From the NCBI RefSeq assembly GCF_001426185.1, contig NZ_LMRP01000002.1, positions 248,157 to 312,156 of the forward strand: a DNA stretch of 64,000 nucleotides, in the 5' to 3' direction. The translations under genes were made by a program, and so were the position numbers. Of the stretch, positions 1 to 7,800 are shown in pieces. The DNA comes from Rhodococcus sp. Leaf247. GTDB lineage: Bacteria; Actinomycetota; Actinomycetes; Mycobacteriales; Mycobacteriaceae. How positions within the stretch are numbered: the stretch's first letter is position 1; each line of letters begins with the position of its first letter. Below the pieces are notes generated by a model. It saw nothing but the letters and a program-made list of their open reading frames with translations, made no database searches and was not told the DNA's origin.

Positions 1-2
1 CG

Positions 3-437
3 CTCGCCTCGACTGTCGAACTCGGTGGAGGTTCCGCGCGTCAGGCGGCGCTCGAACTGCTCAGGCTCACCGTGTACTCGTATGCGATCGGCAATGGAGA
101 TCTCCACGGGAAGAACTACTCCATTCGCCGGAACACCAGCGGAATGTGGGGAGTCACCCCGGCATACGACCTGCTGTGCACTCAGCCGTACATGGGCTGG
201 AACGATCCGATGGCCCTGACGTTCCACGGTCGGAACAATAAGTGGTCGCGCGACCACATAGTTGACGGCGCGGCACGCCATCGACTTCCACGTAAAGCGG
301 TAGAGCGAGTTCTGGACGACGTGTGCGCCGGTGTACGCGCGGCGACCAGCGACGTGAAATCGATCGGCTTCGACGACAAGACCACGTCCCGGATGACCAT
401 GTTCATCAGCACGCGCTGCGACGAACTGTCCAGCTGA
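3..437 (+). CDS. HipA-like kinase, C-terminal fragment (5' end outside window)
   Basis: The reading frame is open from the left edge (codon phase begins at base 3) to a stop at 437, so only the last ~144 residues are visible. The segment carries the HipA C-terminal kinase signature: GNGDLHGKNYSI (catalytic Asp and Asn of the phosphotransfer loop) followed by PAYDLLCT. HipA proteins are Ser/Thr kinases of toxin-antitoxin modules that phosphorylate glutamyl-tRNA synthetase in E. coli; the target here is unknown. The N-terminal half and any HipB-like antitoxin lie outside the window, so completeness cannot be judged. Confidence 0.8.
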   Translation, partial: LASTVELGGGSARQAALELLRLTVYSYAIGNGDLHGKNYSIRRNTSGMWGVTPAYDLLCTQPYMGWNDPMALTFHGRNNKWSRDHIVDGAARHRLPRKAVERVLDDVCAGVRAATSDVKSIGFDDKTTSRMTMFISTRCDELSS

Positions 438-497
438 CGCCATCCGACATCCACCCGCGCAGTCAGGTCGCGATGACGGACAGTATGTGGCAACAGA

Positions 498-701
498 TCA
501 CGCGTACACAGCCGCCCCGCAGATTCCACACTCCTCGAACTCGGTGCGCTTCCAGCGCGCGAGCGGGATGAAGAAGACGCTGAACTGCTTGTACTGCTGC
601 ATGCGAGCCCACTGAGTGGTGTTGTGGCAGCGCTGGCAGGTGCGGGTGTGGCCCGCGCCGAGGGATCTGCGTTTCAGGCCGAAGCCGAAGAGGAGGAACA
701 C
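498..701 (-). CDS. small zinc-ribbon protein
   Basis: 67-residue protein with two Cys-x2-Cys knuckles (TCQRC at residues 22-25 and ECGIC at 58-61) around a hydrophobic stretch rich in Phe (FSVFFIPL). This matches the small actinobacterial zinc-ribbon family that begins MFLLFG. The start is a GTG at 701 with GGGAG just upstream. The family has no defined biochemical role. It lies between the convergent HipA fragment and the reductase gene downstream of a WYL regulator, with no obvious operon partner. Confidence 0.7.
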   Translation of the reverse strand: MFLLFGFGLKRRSLGAGHTRTCQRCHNTTQWARMQQYKQFSVFFIPLARWKRTEFEECGICGAAVYA

Positions 702-720
702 CTCTCCCAGGATAGGTGGT

Positions 721-1557
721 CTAGCCGTTCTGAAGAACCTCTCGCAGCGTCATCGCACGTCGACCAGTCACCCGTTCGACGTCGTCGGTTACGGCGCTGA
801 GTTCGCCGGAGGCAATCGCCGTGTACGTCGACACCCAGGCATCGTTCTGCCAGTCCGGTGCGTTCCACACCGATCGTGAGTCGTAGGCCTCGTCGAGGGT
901 CTCGTCGTGGAACGACACCGCACGACCTCGAACGTCGGCAATGGTCGCGGCGACCTCGGGTATCGACAGCGCCTCCGGCCCCGTCAGGTCGTAGGTCTTG
1001 TTCACGTGCTGCCGAGGATCGGTCAGAACGCGTGCCGCGACTCGCGCAACGTCTGTACGCGCCACCAAGGACACTCGTCCGCCCCCCGCCGGACCGCGGA
1101 TGACACCGTCCTCGCCGGCGAACAGTTCCATGACGTCGCTGTAGAAATTGTCGCGCAGAAACGTGTGGTCCAGCCCGCTTTCTCGGATGTGCTGCTCGGT
1201 GAAGTAGTGATCGCGCGCGAGAGTGAACGTCGCGTTCGGCGCCGCCCTGAAGAACGACGTGTACACGATGTGCCGAACTCCGGCCTGCACCGCAGCATCG
1301 ATGAAGGTGCGGTGATCCGCCAGCCGGGTCGCATTCTCGGCGCCGGACACCATGAACAGCACATCGATTCCTGCCAAGGCCTGCGTGGCACCTTCCGCGT
1401 CAGCGTAAGAACTGGTGCCGACGGTGGCACCGGGCAGCTTCGGCGCTCTGGAGGGATCGCGAACCAGCAAGTGTTGTGGTGTGCCGGCTTCCGCGAGGTG
1501 CGCTGCAACAACGCCTCCCACCGAGCCGGTCGAACCTGTGACAGCAATAGTCGGCAT
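721..1557 (-). CDS. NmrA-like NAD(P)-binding reductase (atypical SDR)
   Basis: 278-residue atypical short-chain dehydrogenase of the NmrA/QorB type. The nucleotide-binding motif GSTGSVGG lies at residues 8-15 and an NADP-type LLVRDP follows the second strand. The middle has HIVYTSFFRAAPNATFTLARDHY, typical of NmrA-like quinone or redox-sensing proteins, and the C-terminal part (DLTGPEALS) is the usual substrate-domain signature. Length is normal for the family. GAGGGA precedes the ATG. It is 60 bp downstream of the WYL regulator on the same strand and may be co-transcribed. The substrate cannot be told from sequence. Confidence 0.85.
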   Translation of the reverse strand: MPTIAVTGSTGSVGGVVAAHLAEAGTPQHLLVRDPSRAPKLPGATVGTSSYADAEGATQALAGIDVLFMVSGAENATRLADHRTFIDAAVQAGVRHIVYTSFFRAAPNATFTLARDHYFTEQHIRESGLDHTFLRDNFYSDVMELFAGEDGVIRGPAGGGRVSLVARTDVARVAARVLTDPRQHVNKTYDLTGPEALSIPEVAATIADVRGRAVSFHDETLDEAYDSRSVWNAPDWQNDAWVSTYTAIASGELSAVTDDVERVTGRRAMTLREVLQNG

Positions 1558-1617
1558 GACCGTCCCTCGCAGCAGTGTCGAACGGCTGACCGTTCGCGTC
1601 CGGGTCGAGTATGCCCC

Positions 1618-2577
1618 TCACCCACTCGCCACCGCCCGCCGCAAGCGCTCGCTGACTCTCTCCACCGCTTCGACAAGCTCCGGGGGACGTAGGTCCTTCA
1701 GCTCGGCGTCGAACCGCGCCAACGATGCCGCGATACCCGTCCACGACCACGCGCCTATGCGGACGCGACACCGACCGTCACCGAGATCTTCGACCGTCCC
1801 GTCGGCGAGAAAGGGAGCGACCTCCGCCGCAGGAAGGTGCACCGTCGCCTCCCCTTCACACGCCCAATCACCCGAGACCGTGTCGCGGAAGCGTCGACGG
1901 AGCAGCTCGGCCGACGAGCCGCCGGGGATCGGGCGCGGAGTGAACCGCACGCCCGTTCGCATCTTCGGTGTCATGCGATCGACTCGAAACACACGCCAGT
2001 CGTCGCGGTCGAGATCCCACCCGACGACGTACCAGCGACCTCCAGCTCCGACTACTCCGTGCGGCTCCACGCGTCGCGGAGGGATCACTGAATCATGTTC
2101 CGTAGATGCGTAATCGAAGCGAATCACCTCATTATTGCGCGCCGCCTCTCCGACCGTGCGTAGCACCGCGGGATCGATCGGGTCTCCGGTCGCAGGCAGC
2201 GCAGTGAGCGCCAGCGCGTCGACCCTGTTGCGGACGCGGGTAGGCATGACAGTTCGGAGGGTTGCCAAGGCTCGCTCGGCGGCATCGGCGATGTCGATAC
2301 CCAGGGCCGGCACGACCTGCAAGGCGAGTGTCAGTGCGACCACCTGGTCGTCGTCGAGAAGTAGCGGCGGCACTTCCTCGCCCCCGTCCAGCCGGTAGCC
2401 ACCGTCGGACCCGCGCAGCGCAGCGACGTTGTAGCCGAGAACGCGCAATCGGTCGACGTCGCGGCGGATGGTCCTCGGGCTCACACCGAGCCGCCCGGCC
2501 AGCTCCGTGCCCGGCCACTCGCGGCGAACCTGGAGCAACGACAACAGGGTCAGCATGCGCGAGGACGGTTCCGACAT
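1618..2577 (-). CDS. YafY-type HTH-WYL transcriptional regulator
   Basis: 319 residues from the ATG at 2577; a longer frame exists but would start inside the divergent VOC gene. An N-terminal HTH (residues ~5-60: SRMLTLLSLLQ, then GVSPRTIRRDVDRLRVLG) is followed by a WYL domain around residues 150-290 (GGRWYVVGWDL, VFRVDRM). WYL proteins sense small ligands and commonly control a divergent neighbour, here a VOC protein 103 bp away. A 15-bp palindrome in that gap is the likely operator. GC and codon use match the surroundings. Confidence 0.9.
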   Translation of the reverse strand: MSEPSSRMLTLLSLLQVRREWPGTELAGRLGVSPRTIRRDVDRLRVLGYNVAALRGSDGGYRLDGGEEVPPLLLDDDQVVALTLALQVVPALGIDIADAAERALATLRTVMPTRVRNRVDALALTALPATGDPIDPAVLRTVGEAARNNEVIRFDYASTEHDSVIPPRRVEPHGVVGAGGRWYVVGWDLDRDDWRVFRVDRMTPKMRTGVRFTPRPIPGGSSAELLRRRFRDTVSGDWACEGEATVHLPAAEVAPFLADGTVEDLGDGRCRVRIGAWSWTGIAASLARFDAELKDLRPPELVEAVERVSERLRRAVASG

Positions 2578-2600
2578 GAGTCGAGTATGGGCGACCAAGC

Positions 2601-2615
2601 GGTCAGGATCTGACC
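2601..2615. promoter_or_regulatory. palindromic operator candidate (WYL regulator / VOC divergent region)
   Basis: GGTCAG-gat-CTGACC is a perfect 6-bp inverted repeat with a 3-bp centre between divergent starts (2577 and 2681). Position and symmetry fit a binding site for the WYL regulator; this is inference. Confidence 0.55.
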
Positions 2616-2680
2616 TATTGGCCTGCGATCGTCGTTCCTGTCGGCAAAGCCTGCCGGACCGATCTACTCGAGGAGTCTCG

Positions 2681-3097
2681 ATGACCGTCATCACCGCCCT
2701 GCACATCAATCTCCGCGGCAACGCACGTGAAGCGTTGGAGTTCTACCAGTCAGTCTTCGGCGGCGAACTGGTCGCATTCCCCTACGGCGACACCGAGTCG
2801 GGCCAGGGACCGGCCCAGTCCGAGCAGATCGCCTGGGGTGAGGTCAGCACACCCGGCGGGTTCCGCGTGATGGCGTACGACATCCAGGACTCGCTTCCCT
2901 ACAACGCGGGTGAGAACGCCTTCTACAGCGCGCTCCGAAGCCACGATGCGGACGAGATCACCGCCGCGTTCGAGGGCTTGTCCGCTGGGGCAACAGTATT
3001 GGTGCCACTCGAGCCGGTCGGGTTCTCACCGCTGTACGGCAAGCTTGTCGACAAGTTCGGCGTAACGTGGATTTTGGACGTCATCCCCCAGTGGTGA
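2681..3097 (+). CDS. VOC-fold (PhnB-like) protein
   Basis: 138-residue vicinal-oxygen-chelate protein of the PhnB/glyoxalase-like group: HINLRGNAREALEFYQSVFGGEL at the N-terminus and GxLVDKFGVTWILDV at the C-terminus are the family hallmarks. AGGAG lies 5 nt before the ATG at 2681. It is divergent from the WYL regulator, a frequent arrangement in actinobacteria, so it is probably that regulator's target. The enzymatic or binding role is unknown. A long palindrome directly follows the stop. Confidence 0.85.
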   Translation: MTVITALHINLRGNAREALEFYQSVFGGELVAFPYGDTESGQGPAQSEQIAWGEVSTPGGFRVMAYDIQDSLPYNAGENAFYSALRSHDADEITAAFEGLSAGATVLVPLEPVGFSPLYGKLVDKFGVTWILDVIPQW

Positions 3098-3112
3098 CGT
3101 AACTCCAGCTGG

Positions 3113-3155
3113 TTGTGGACTTCTGCCACCGCTGAGCGGGGGTAGAAGTCCACAA
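3113..3155. repeat. 43-bp dispersed palindrome P1, solo copy 1
   Basis: Inverted repeat with 20-nt arms around a TGA centre (18 of 20 pairs match), outer ends TTGTGGACTTCT and AGAAGTCCACAA. It lies between convergent genes (VOC stop 3097, lutC stop 3163), where it could act as a bidirectional terminator. Four more copies of the same 43-bp design occur at 22649, 42736, 42911 and 43084. Confidence 0.85.
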
Positions 3156-3162
3156 ACTCGAG

Positions 3163-3762
3163 TCACTCGACGATCAGCACATCCAACCGCCGAGGCCCGT
3201 GGACACCCTCCACCCTGTTCAGCTCGATGTCACTGGTCGCACTCGGCCCGCTGATGAAGGTCAGCGGCCGAGTGGCGTCCAGCACCGCGAACGCCTGCGG
3301 CACCGTGTCCACCACCTGGTCTGCGCGGACGATGCAGATGTGATGGTCTGGCACCAGAGTCAGAGCCCTACGACCCTGCGCGACGGAGGCATCGAGCACG
3401 ATCGTTCCCGTGGCAGCGATCCCCACCGCGCAGCCGGTGATCACCGCGTCGAGAGCATCGAGTTGGTCGATCGACAGGCCCTCGTCCGGAACCACCGCTA
3501 TGCCGTCAACCCAAGCAGAGGGCAGGTCGACGGGTACGACCGCTCGGCCATCACCGAGCAACGACGCCACCGTACGGGCGATTTCCGCCTCTGAGATCCG
3601 GTACACCTGAGCGCGATAGTCGTCGACCGTTTCAGCGAAGCGGTCGACGTTCCCCCGGCCGACCAACGCAGCGCGGTCGTAATCCCGCGGAACATCGACT
3701 CCGGCAACCCCACCCGCGGTAGCGGAACGGATGCGCTCGAGGATTTCCATCTTCGCGTTCAT
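3163..3762 (-). CDS. lutC: lactate utilization protein LutC
   Basis: 199-residue LUD-domain protein, third member of the LutABC L-lactate oxidase complex. The C-terminal half has the family core (AVGIAATGTIVLDA, RALTLVPDHHICIV, TFISGPSATSDIEL). The ATG at 3762 overlaps the lutB stop as ATGA, so translation is coupled; a longer frame to 3792 would intrude into lutB. LutC is proposed to act with LutA and LutB in oxidising L-lactate to pyruvate at the cytoplasmic side. The operon ends at the P1 palindrome. Confidence 0.92.
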   Translation of the reverse strand: MNAKMEILERIRSATAGGVAGVDVPRDYDRAALVGRGNVDRFAETVDDYRAQVYRISEAEIARTVASLLGDGRAVVPVDLPSAWVDGIAVVPDEGLSIDQLDALDAVITGCAVGIAATGTIVLDASVAQGRRALTLVPDHHICIVRADQVVDTVPQAFAVLDATRPLTFISGPSATSDIELNRVEGVHGPRRLDVLIVE

Positions 3763-5225
3763 GACTCGTCCTCGTGCGTTCGCGCCCACCACTGGCGGAA
3801 CGTCTCCTTCGGTGGCGCCGGCATGTCACGGCTGGTGGTCCACAACGACCCGGGGAACGGAAGCGACTCGATGTGCCCCTTCTTCCCGGCCAGCAGGCGA
3901 CCGACACCCGCAGCCTTCTCGGCCATCCCGAATCGCTTCGGCGAGTTCATCGCCCACCCTGCCGCCCGCATCGCGATCTCCTGCGCACCGGGGATGCCGC
4001 CGCGTTCGGAATCGACCTGCTCCGCCCGAAGGTGCACCAGAATCTCCGGGATGTTGATGCGCACCGGGCACGCATCGAAACATGCCCCGCACAGCGATGA
4101 CGCGTACGGCAGTGAGGCATTGGGGTCGTCATGGCCGGTCGTGCCGGTGAGCTGGGGCGACAGGATCGCACCGATCGGGCCCGGATACACCGACCCGTAC
4201 GCGTGACCGCCAGTTCGCTCATAGACCGGGCACACGTTCAAGCATGCGCTGCACCGGATGCAGTTGAGGGCGGCGCGACCCACCTCGTCGGCAAGCACGT
4301 TGGTTCTGCCGTTGTCGATGAGCACCAGGTGAAAGTTCTGCGGACCATCGCCCTCGTGGACCCCTGTCCACATCGAGGTGTACGGATTCATGCGTTCGGC
4401 GGTCGACGACCGCGGCAGCAACTGCATGAACACCTCGAGATCCGCGAACGTCGGCACCAGCTTCTCGATACCCATCAACGTGATGAGGGTGTCGGGCAGC
4501 GTCAGACACATGCGCCCGTTGCCCTCGGACTCGACGACGGCGAGCGTCCCCGTCTCGGCGACACCGAAGTTGGCTCCGCTGATCGCGACCTTCGCCGACA
4601 GGAACTTCCGCCTGAGGTGCTCTCGTGCGGCCATGGCCAGTTCGCGCGGCTCGTCGGTGATGGCAGCGTCGACACCGGGCATGCGACGCAGGAAGATTTC
4701 GCGAATCTCCGCTCGGTTGCGGTGAATTGCGGGAACCAGGATGTGACTGGGCTTGTCGTCACCCAGCTGGACGATGAGCTCGGCCAGGTCGGTCTCGATC
4801 GCGGCGACGCCCTCGGCTTCGAGGTACTCGTTCAGGCCGGTCTCCTGGGTGGCCATGGACTTCACCTTGACCACCTCGTCACTGCCCGTGGCCTTGACCA
4901 GATCCGTGATGATGCGGTTGGCCTCGTCGGCGTCGCGTGCCCAGTGCACCACTCCCCCGCGGGCGGTGACGTTGGCTTCGAGTTGCTGCAGCAGCTCGGG
5001 CAGCCGCGACATCACATCGGTCTTGAGGGCACTCCCGGCGAGGCGTAACTCCTCCCAGTCATCGCACTCCGCAACAGCTCCGAGTCGCTTCTCCCGAATT
5101 GTCTTGGTCGCAGCCCCGACGTTGCGCCGCATCTGAGTGTCCTGCAATGCGCGCTTCGCAGCCTTCGGGAAACTCTCCTCGCCGCGGATGTTTCCGATAC
5201 CGGGAGAACCCAAGAAGGTGGTCAT
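3759..5225 (-). CDS. lutB: lactate utilization iron-sulfur protein LutB
   Basis: 488 residues. An N-terminal LUD domain (residues ~70-290, including SGANFGVAETGTL) precedes a two-cluster ferredoxin region: CIRCSACLNVCP and CGACFDACP supply Cys ligands for two 4Fe-4S clusters. A C-terminal DUF3390-type tail (FRQWWARTH) follows. The start at 5225 overlaps the lutA stop (ATGA) and the end overlaps lutC, giving a tightly coupled lutA-B-C operon. Known role: electron-transfer subunit of L-lactate oxidation. Length is normal. Confidence 0.94.
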   Translation of the reverse strand: MTTFLGSPGIGNIRGEESFPKAAKRALQDTQMRRNVGAATKTIREKRLGAVAECDDWEELRLAGSALKTDVMSRLPELLQQLEANVTARGGVVHWARDADEANRIITDLVKATGSDEVVKVKSMATQETGLNEYLEAEGVAAIETDLAELIVQLGDDKPSHILVPAIHRNRAEIREIFLRRMPGVDAAITDEPRELAMAAREHLRRKFLSAKVAISGANFGVAETGTLAVVESEGNGRMCLTLPDTLITLMGIEKLVPTFADLEVFMQLLPRSSTAERMNPYTSMWTGVHEGDGPQNFHLVLIDNGRTNVLADEVGRAALNCIRCSACLNVCPVYERTGGHAYGSVYPGPIGAILSPQLTGTTGHDDPNASLPYASSLCGACFDACPVRINIPEILVHLRAEQVDSERGGIPGAQEIAMRAAGWAMNSPKRFGMAEKAAGVGRLLAGKKGHIESLPFPGSLWTTSRDMPAPPKETFRQWWARTHEDES

Positions 5226-5962
5226 GCTGCCTCCGTCGATGCGAGGATCTCGGCCAGGTGAACAGTTTTGACCCCGGTGCGCAGGCGGGACAGTCCGCCG
5301 CCGATGTGCATGAGGCACGACGAGTCCCCGGCGCTGCACACCTCGGCACCGGTGGACAGCACGTTGGCCATCTTGTCCGAGAGCATCGCCGTCGACGTCT
5401 CCGAATTCTTCAACGCGAACGTTCCGCCGAAGCCGCAGCACGACTCGGCCTGGGGCAGTTCGACCAAGGTCATGCCGCGCACGTTGCGCAGCAGTTCGAG
5501 GGGCTTGTCGCCGACGCGCAGCATTCTCAGCGAATGGCACGTGGGGTGGTAGGTGACGCGGTGCGGGTAGTAGGCGCCCACGTCGGTGACTCCGAGGACG
5601 TCGACGAGCAGTTCGGACAGCTCGTAGGTGCGTCCGGCGATGTCCTCGGCGCGCGTGGCCAGGTCCTCGTCACCGGCGCGGCGGGCGACCATCGCGTGCT
5701 GGTGCCGCACCGATCCGACGCACGATCCCGACGGTGCGACCGCGACATCCCACGAAGATTTCTCGAAGACCTCGACGTGGTGGCGCACCAGCGGTGCGGC
5801 TTCTTTGAGGTAGCCGGTGTTGACGTGCATCTGGCCGCAGCATGTCTGGTCCGACGGGAAGACGACGGTGTGACCGAGCCGTTCGAGCAGTGAGACAGTC
5901 GCTTTCGCTGACTCGGGGAAGAGTGCGTCCGCCAGACAGGTGGCGAACAGGGCGATCCGCAT
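5222..5962 (-). CDS. lutA: lactate utilization protein LutA (CCG-domain)
   Basis: 246 residues with two cysteine-rich CCG domains: QTCCGQMHVNTGY near residue 40 and ESCCGFGGTFALKN near residue 180, each with an upstream partner Cys. This is the GlcF/heterodisulfide-reductase-like first subunit of LutABC. The start is ATG 5962 with GGAGG 6 nt upstream; the frame could extend to 6016 but that would cover the operator palindromes. It is the first gene of the operon, divergent from the GntR regulator. Substrate supply may come partly from the rhamnose pathway further along the window. Confidence 0.93.
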   Translation of the reverse strand: MRIALFATCLADALFPESAKATVSLLERLGHTVVFPSDQTCCGQMHVNTGYLKEAAPLVRHHVEVFEKSSWDVAVAPSGSCVGSVRHQHAMVARRAGDEDLATRAEDIAGRTYELSELLVDVLGVTDVGAYYPHRVTYHPTCHSLRMLRVGDKPLELLRNVRGMTLVELPQAESCCGFGGTFALKNSETSTAMLSDKMANVLSTGAEVCSAGDSSCLMHIGGGLSRLRTGVKTVHLAEILASTEAA

Positions 5963-5977
5963 GGAGCCTCCAGAGCG

Positions 5978-6015
5978 TGTGGTCTGACCACAGTAACCCC
6001 TGTGGTCGGACCACA
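5978..6015. promoter_or_regulatory. tandem GntR/FadR-type operators between lutA and regulator
   Basis: Two 15-bp palindromes, TGTGGTCTGACCACA (5978-5992) and TGTGGTCGGACCACA (6001-6015), have centres 23 bp apart. Their TGGTCnGACCA core matches the TGGT-n3-ACCA pattern known for FadR-subfamily GntR proteins such as LldR and PdhR. The gap separates lutA (start 5962) and the regulator gene (start 6033), so autoregulation and lut control are expected. Confidence 0.85.
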
Positions 6016-6032
6016 CCAGCTATTCTCCGACA

Positions 6033-6716
6033 ATGCGCGCACACGAGGTGGTTCTCCACCGCATCGAACAGGACCTGGCGGCGGCCCGACTCCGCGTCGG
6101 CGACCGGCTGCCGGCCGAGCGCGCACTCGCGGAGGACCTCGGCGTCGGCCGGAGCTCGGTTCGTGAGGCCATCCGGGTGCTGGAGGCGATGGGCGTGGTG
6201 AAGACGTCGGTCGGGTCCGGCCCCGACGCGGGAGCAATCGTGGTGGCGGACCCTGCCACGTCGATCGGCTCGGCCCTGCGCCTTCACATGGCAACACAGT
6301 TCCTGCCCATCGCCGATGTGGTGCAGACGCGCGTGCTCCTCGAGTCGTGGGCGCTACGCGAAGCCGCGGCGCGCACCCCCGACCTCAGTGCCATCGACGA
6401 GTTACTGGACCGAATGGACGACCAGAGCCTGGAACCCGACCAGTTCCACCGCCTCGATGCCGAGCTGCACGTACGGTTCGCCGGGCTGGCCGGCAACGTG
6501 CTGATCGAGGCGATGATGACCTCGCTCCGCGACTCCATCCACGGCTACGTCATGGACGCGGTGCCCATGCTCGACGACTGGTCGGCCGTCGCGGTGAACC
6601 TTCGGTGCGAGCATCGCGGCATCGTCGACGCGTTGCGCCGAGGCCACGGCGCCAAGGCCGCCACCCTGGCGCGCGAGCACATCGAGGGGTTCTACGGGTT
6701 GATGCGGCTCGACTAG
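6033..6716 (+). CDS. GntR-family FCD regulator of lactate genes (LldR/LutR-like)
   Basis: 227 residues: winged HTH at ~1-70 (GDRLPAERALAEDLGVGRSSVREAIRVLEAMG) and an FCD ligand-binding domain at ~85-220. The FCD domain keeps the usual metal/ligand positions (DAELHVRF, HRGIVDAL, REHIEGF). Regulators of this type sense L-lactate or related acids. It is divergent from lutABC with two matching palindromes between. No Shine-Dalgarno sequence is visible: TATTCT at 6021-6026 ends 6 nt before the ATG, suggesting a leaderless transcript. Confidence 0.9.
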   Translation: MRAHEVVLHRIEQDLAAARLRVGDRLPAERALAEDLGVGRSSVREAIRVLEAMGVVKTSVGSGPDAGAIVVADPATSIGSALRLHMATQFLPIADVVQTRVLLESWALREAAARTPDLSAIDELLDRMDDQSLEPDQFHRLDAELHVRFAGLAGNVLIEAMMTSLRDSIHGYVMDAVPMLDDWSAVAVNLRCEHRGIVDALRRGHGAKAATLAREHIEGFYGLMRLD

Positions 6717-6717
6717 C

Positions 6718-7761
6718 TCAGCGCACCGTGGCCGGGTCCGGCAGCGCCATCCCTCGCTCCCCCATCACCTCGCGAAGTCGGTCGGGATAGTCGGTGATGA
6801 TGCCGTCGACACCCATGTCCATCAGCGCCGCCATGGTCGCGGGATCGTCCACCGTCCACGGCACGACACGGATCCCGGCGGCATGCGCTGACGCGACCAT
6901 CTCGGGGGTCACGTAGAACTCGAAGTCCGGGTCGCCCACGACGCCCTTCTGCGGGCTGCCCTGGACGGGCGAGAGAGCGTGGGCGCCGAACGACTGCACC
7001 GCCGCCACCGGATCGCCGTCGAACTCGTCGATGTCGAGACCGCCCAGCCACGGGGACGCTCCCGGCTCACCGACCTCGAGGAAGTCGGGCTCCGTGAGTG
7101 CGACCAGCCGGACCGACGGGCCGACCTTCTGCACCGCGAGGAGAGCGCCCCAGTCGAAACTCTGGATGGTGGTGCGATCGAGCAGTCCCGCCGCCCCGAC
7201 CGAGGCGAGCACCACGTCGGCGAACTGCTCACGGGACGCCGTTTCGGTGGGCGCCGCCGCCTCCACCTTGGTCTCGATGTTCAGCTGCACCGTGGAGTCG
7301 TACGAGTTCACCAGCGCGAGCACCTCGTCGAGGGTCGGGATTCCGGCGTCTGTCGCCACTCGCTGTTCCGGGTAGCCGTCGAGCTGCGCCACACCACAAT
7401 TCAGGGTCCGCACCTGTGCCAGCGTCAGGGTGTTCACGTACTTCCCGACGTAGGGAAACTCGGGATCGTTGTCGGTCGCGGGCCGGGTGTCGCGGCACTT
7501 CACATCCGACACCTTCCGGTCGTGCGTGACGACGGCGACGCCGTCCTCGGTGATCTGGGTGTCCATCTCGAGGGTGGTGACGCCGAGCTCGAGGGCATTG
7601 GCGAACGAGGCAAGTGTGCTCTCGGTGACCAATCCGAGGCCGCCGCGATGCGCCTGCAGGTCGAAGCCGTCGAGCGGCTGCGCGGTCTCGGTCTCCTGCG
7701 TGGAGCAGGCCGCCAACGCCACGCACATCGAGACGGTCAGCAGCACTCGTCGCATCGCCAT
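6718..7761 (-). CDS. secreted glycerophosphodiester phosphodiesterase lipoprotein
   Basis: About 347 residues. A lipoprotein signal peptide ends in the lipobox AACS (Cys about residue 18). The GDPD catalytic domain follows: QAHRGGLG (catalytic His), ESTLASFANALELGVTTLEMDTQITED, HDRKVS, and a C-terminal GIITDYPDRLREV. It would hydrolyse glycerophosphodiesters outside the membrane to glycerol-3-phosphate and an alcohol; glycerol-3-phosphate could feed the glp genes. It converges with the GntR gene (1-bp gap). Starts at 7770 (GTG), 7761 or 7755 are possible; TAGCGT sits 7 nt before ATG 7761. Confidence 0.9.
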   Translation of the reverse strand: MAMRRVLLTVSMCVALAACSTQETETAQPLDGFDLQAHRGGLGLVTESTLASFANALELGVTTLEMDTQITEDGVAVVTHDRKVSDVKCRDTRPATDNDPEFPYVGKYVNTLTLAQVRTLNCGVAQLDGYPEQRVATDAGIPTLDEVLALVNSYDSTVQLNIETKVEAAAPTETASREQFADVVLASVGAAGLLDRTTIQSFDWGALLAVQKVGPSVRLVALTEPDFLEVGEPGASPWLGGLDIDEFDGDPVAAVQSFGAHALSPVQGSPQKGVVGDPDFEFYVTPEMVASAHAAGIRVVPWTVDDPATMAALMDMGVDGIITDYPDRLREVMGERGMALPDPATVR

Positions 7762-7800
7762 GACGCCCACGCTAGGCCGGGGAGGTAAACGCCCGATGGA

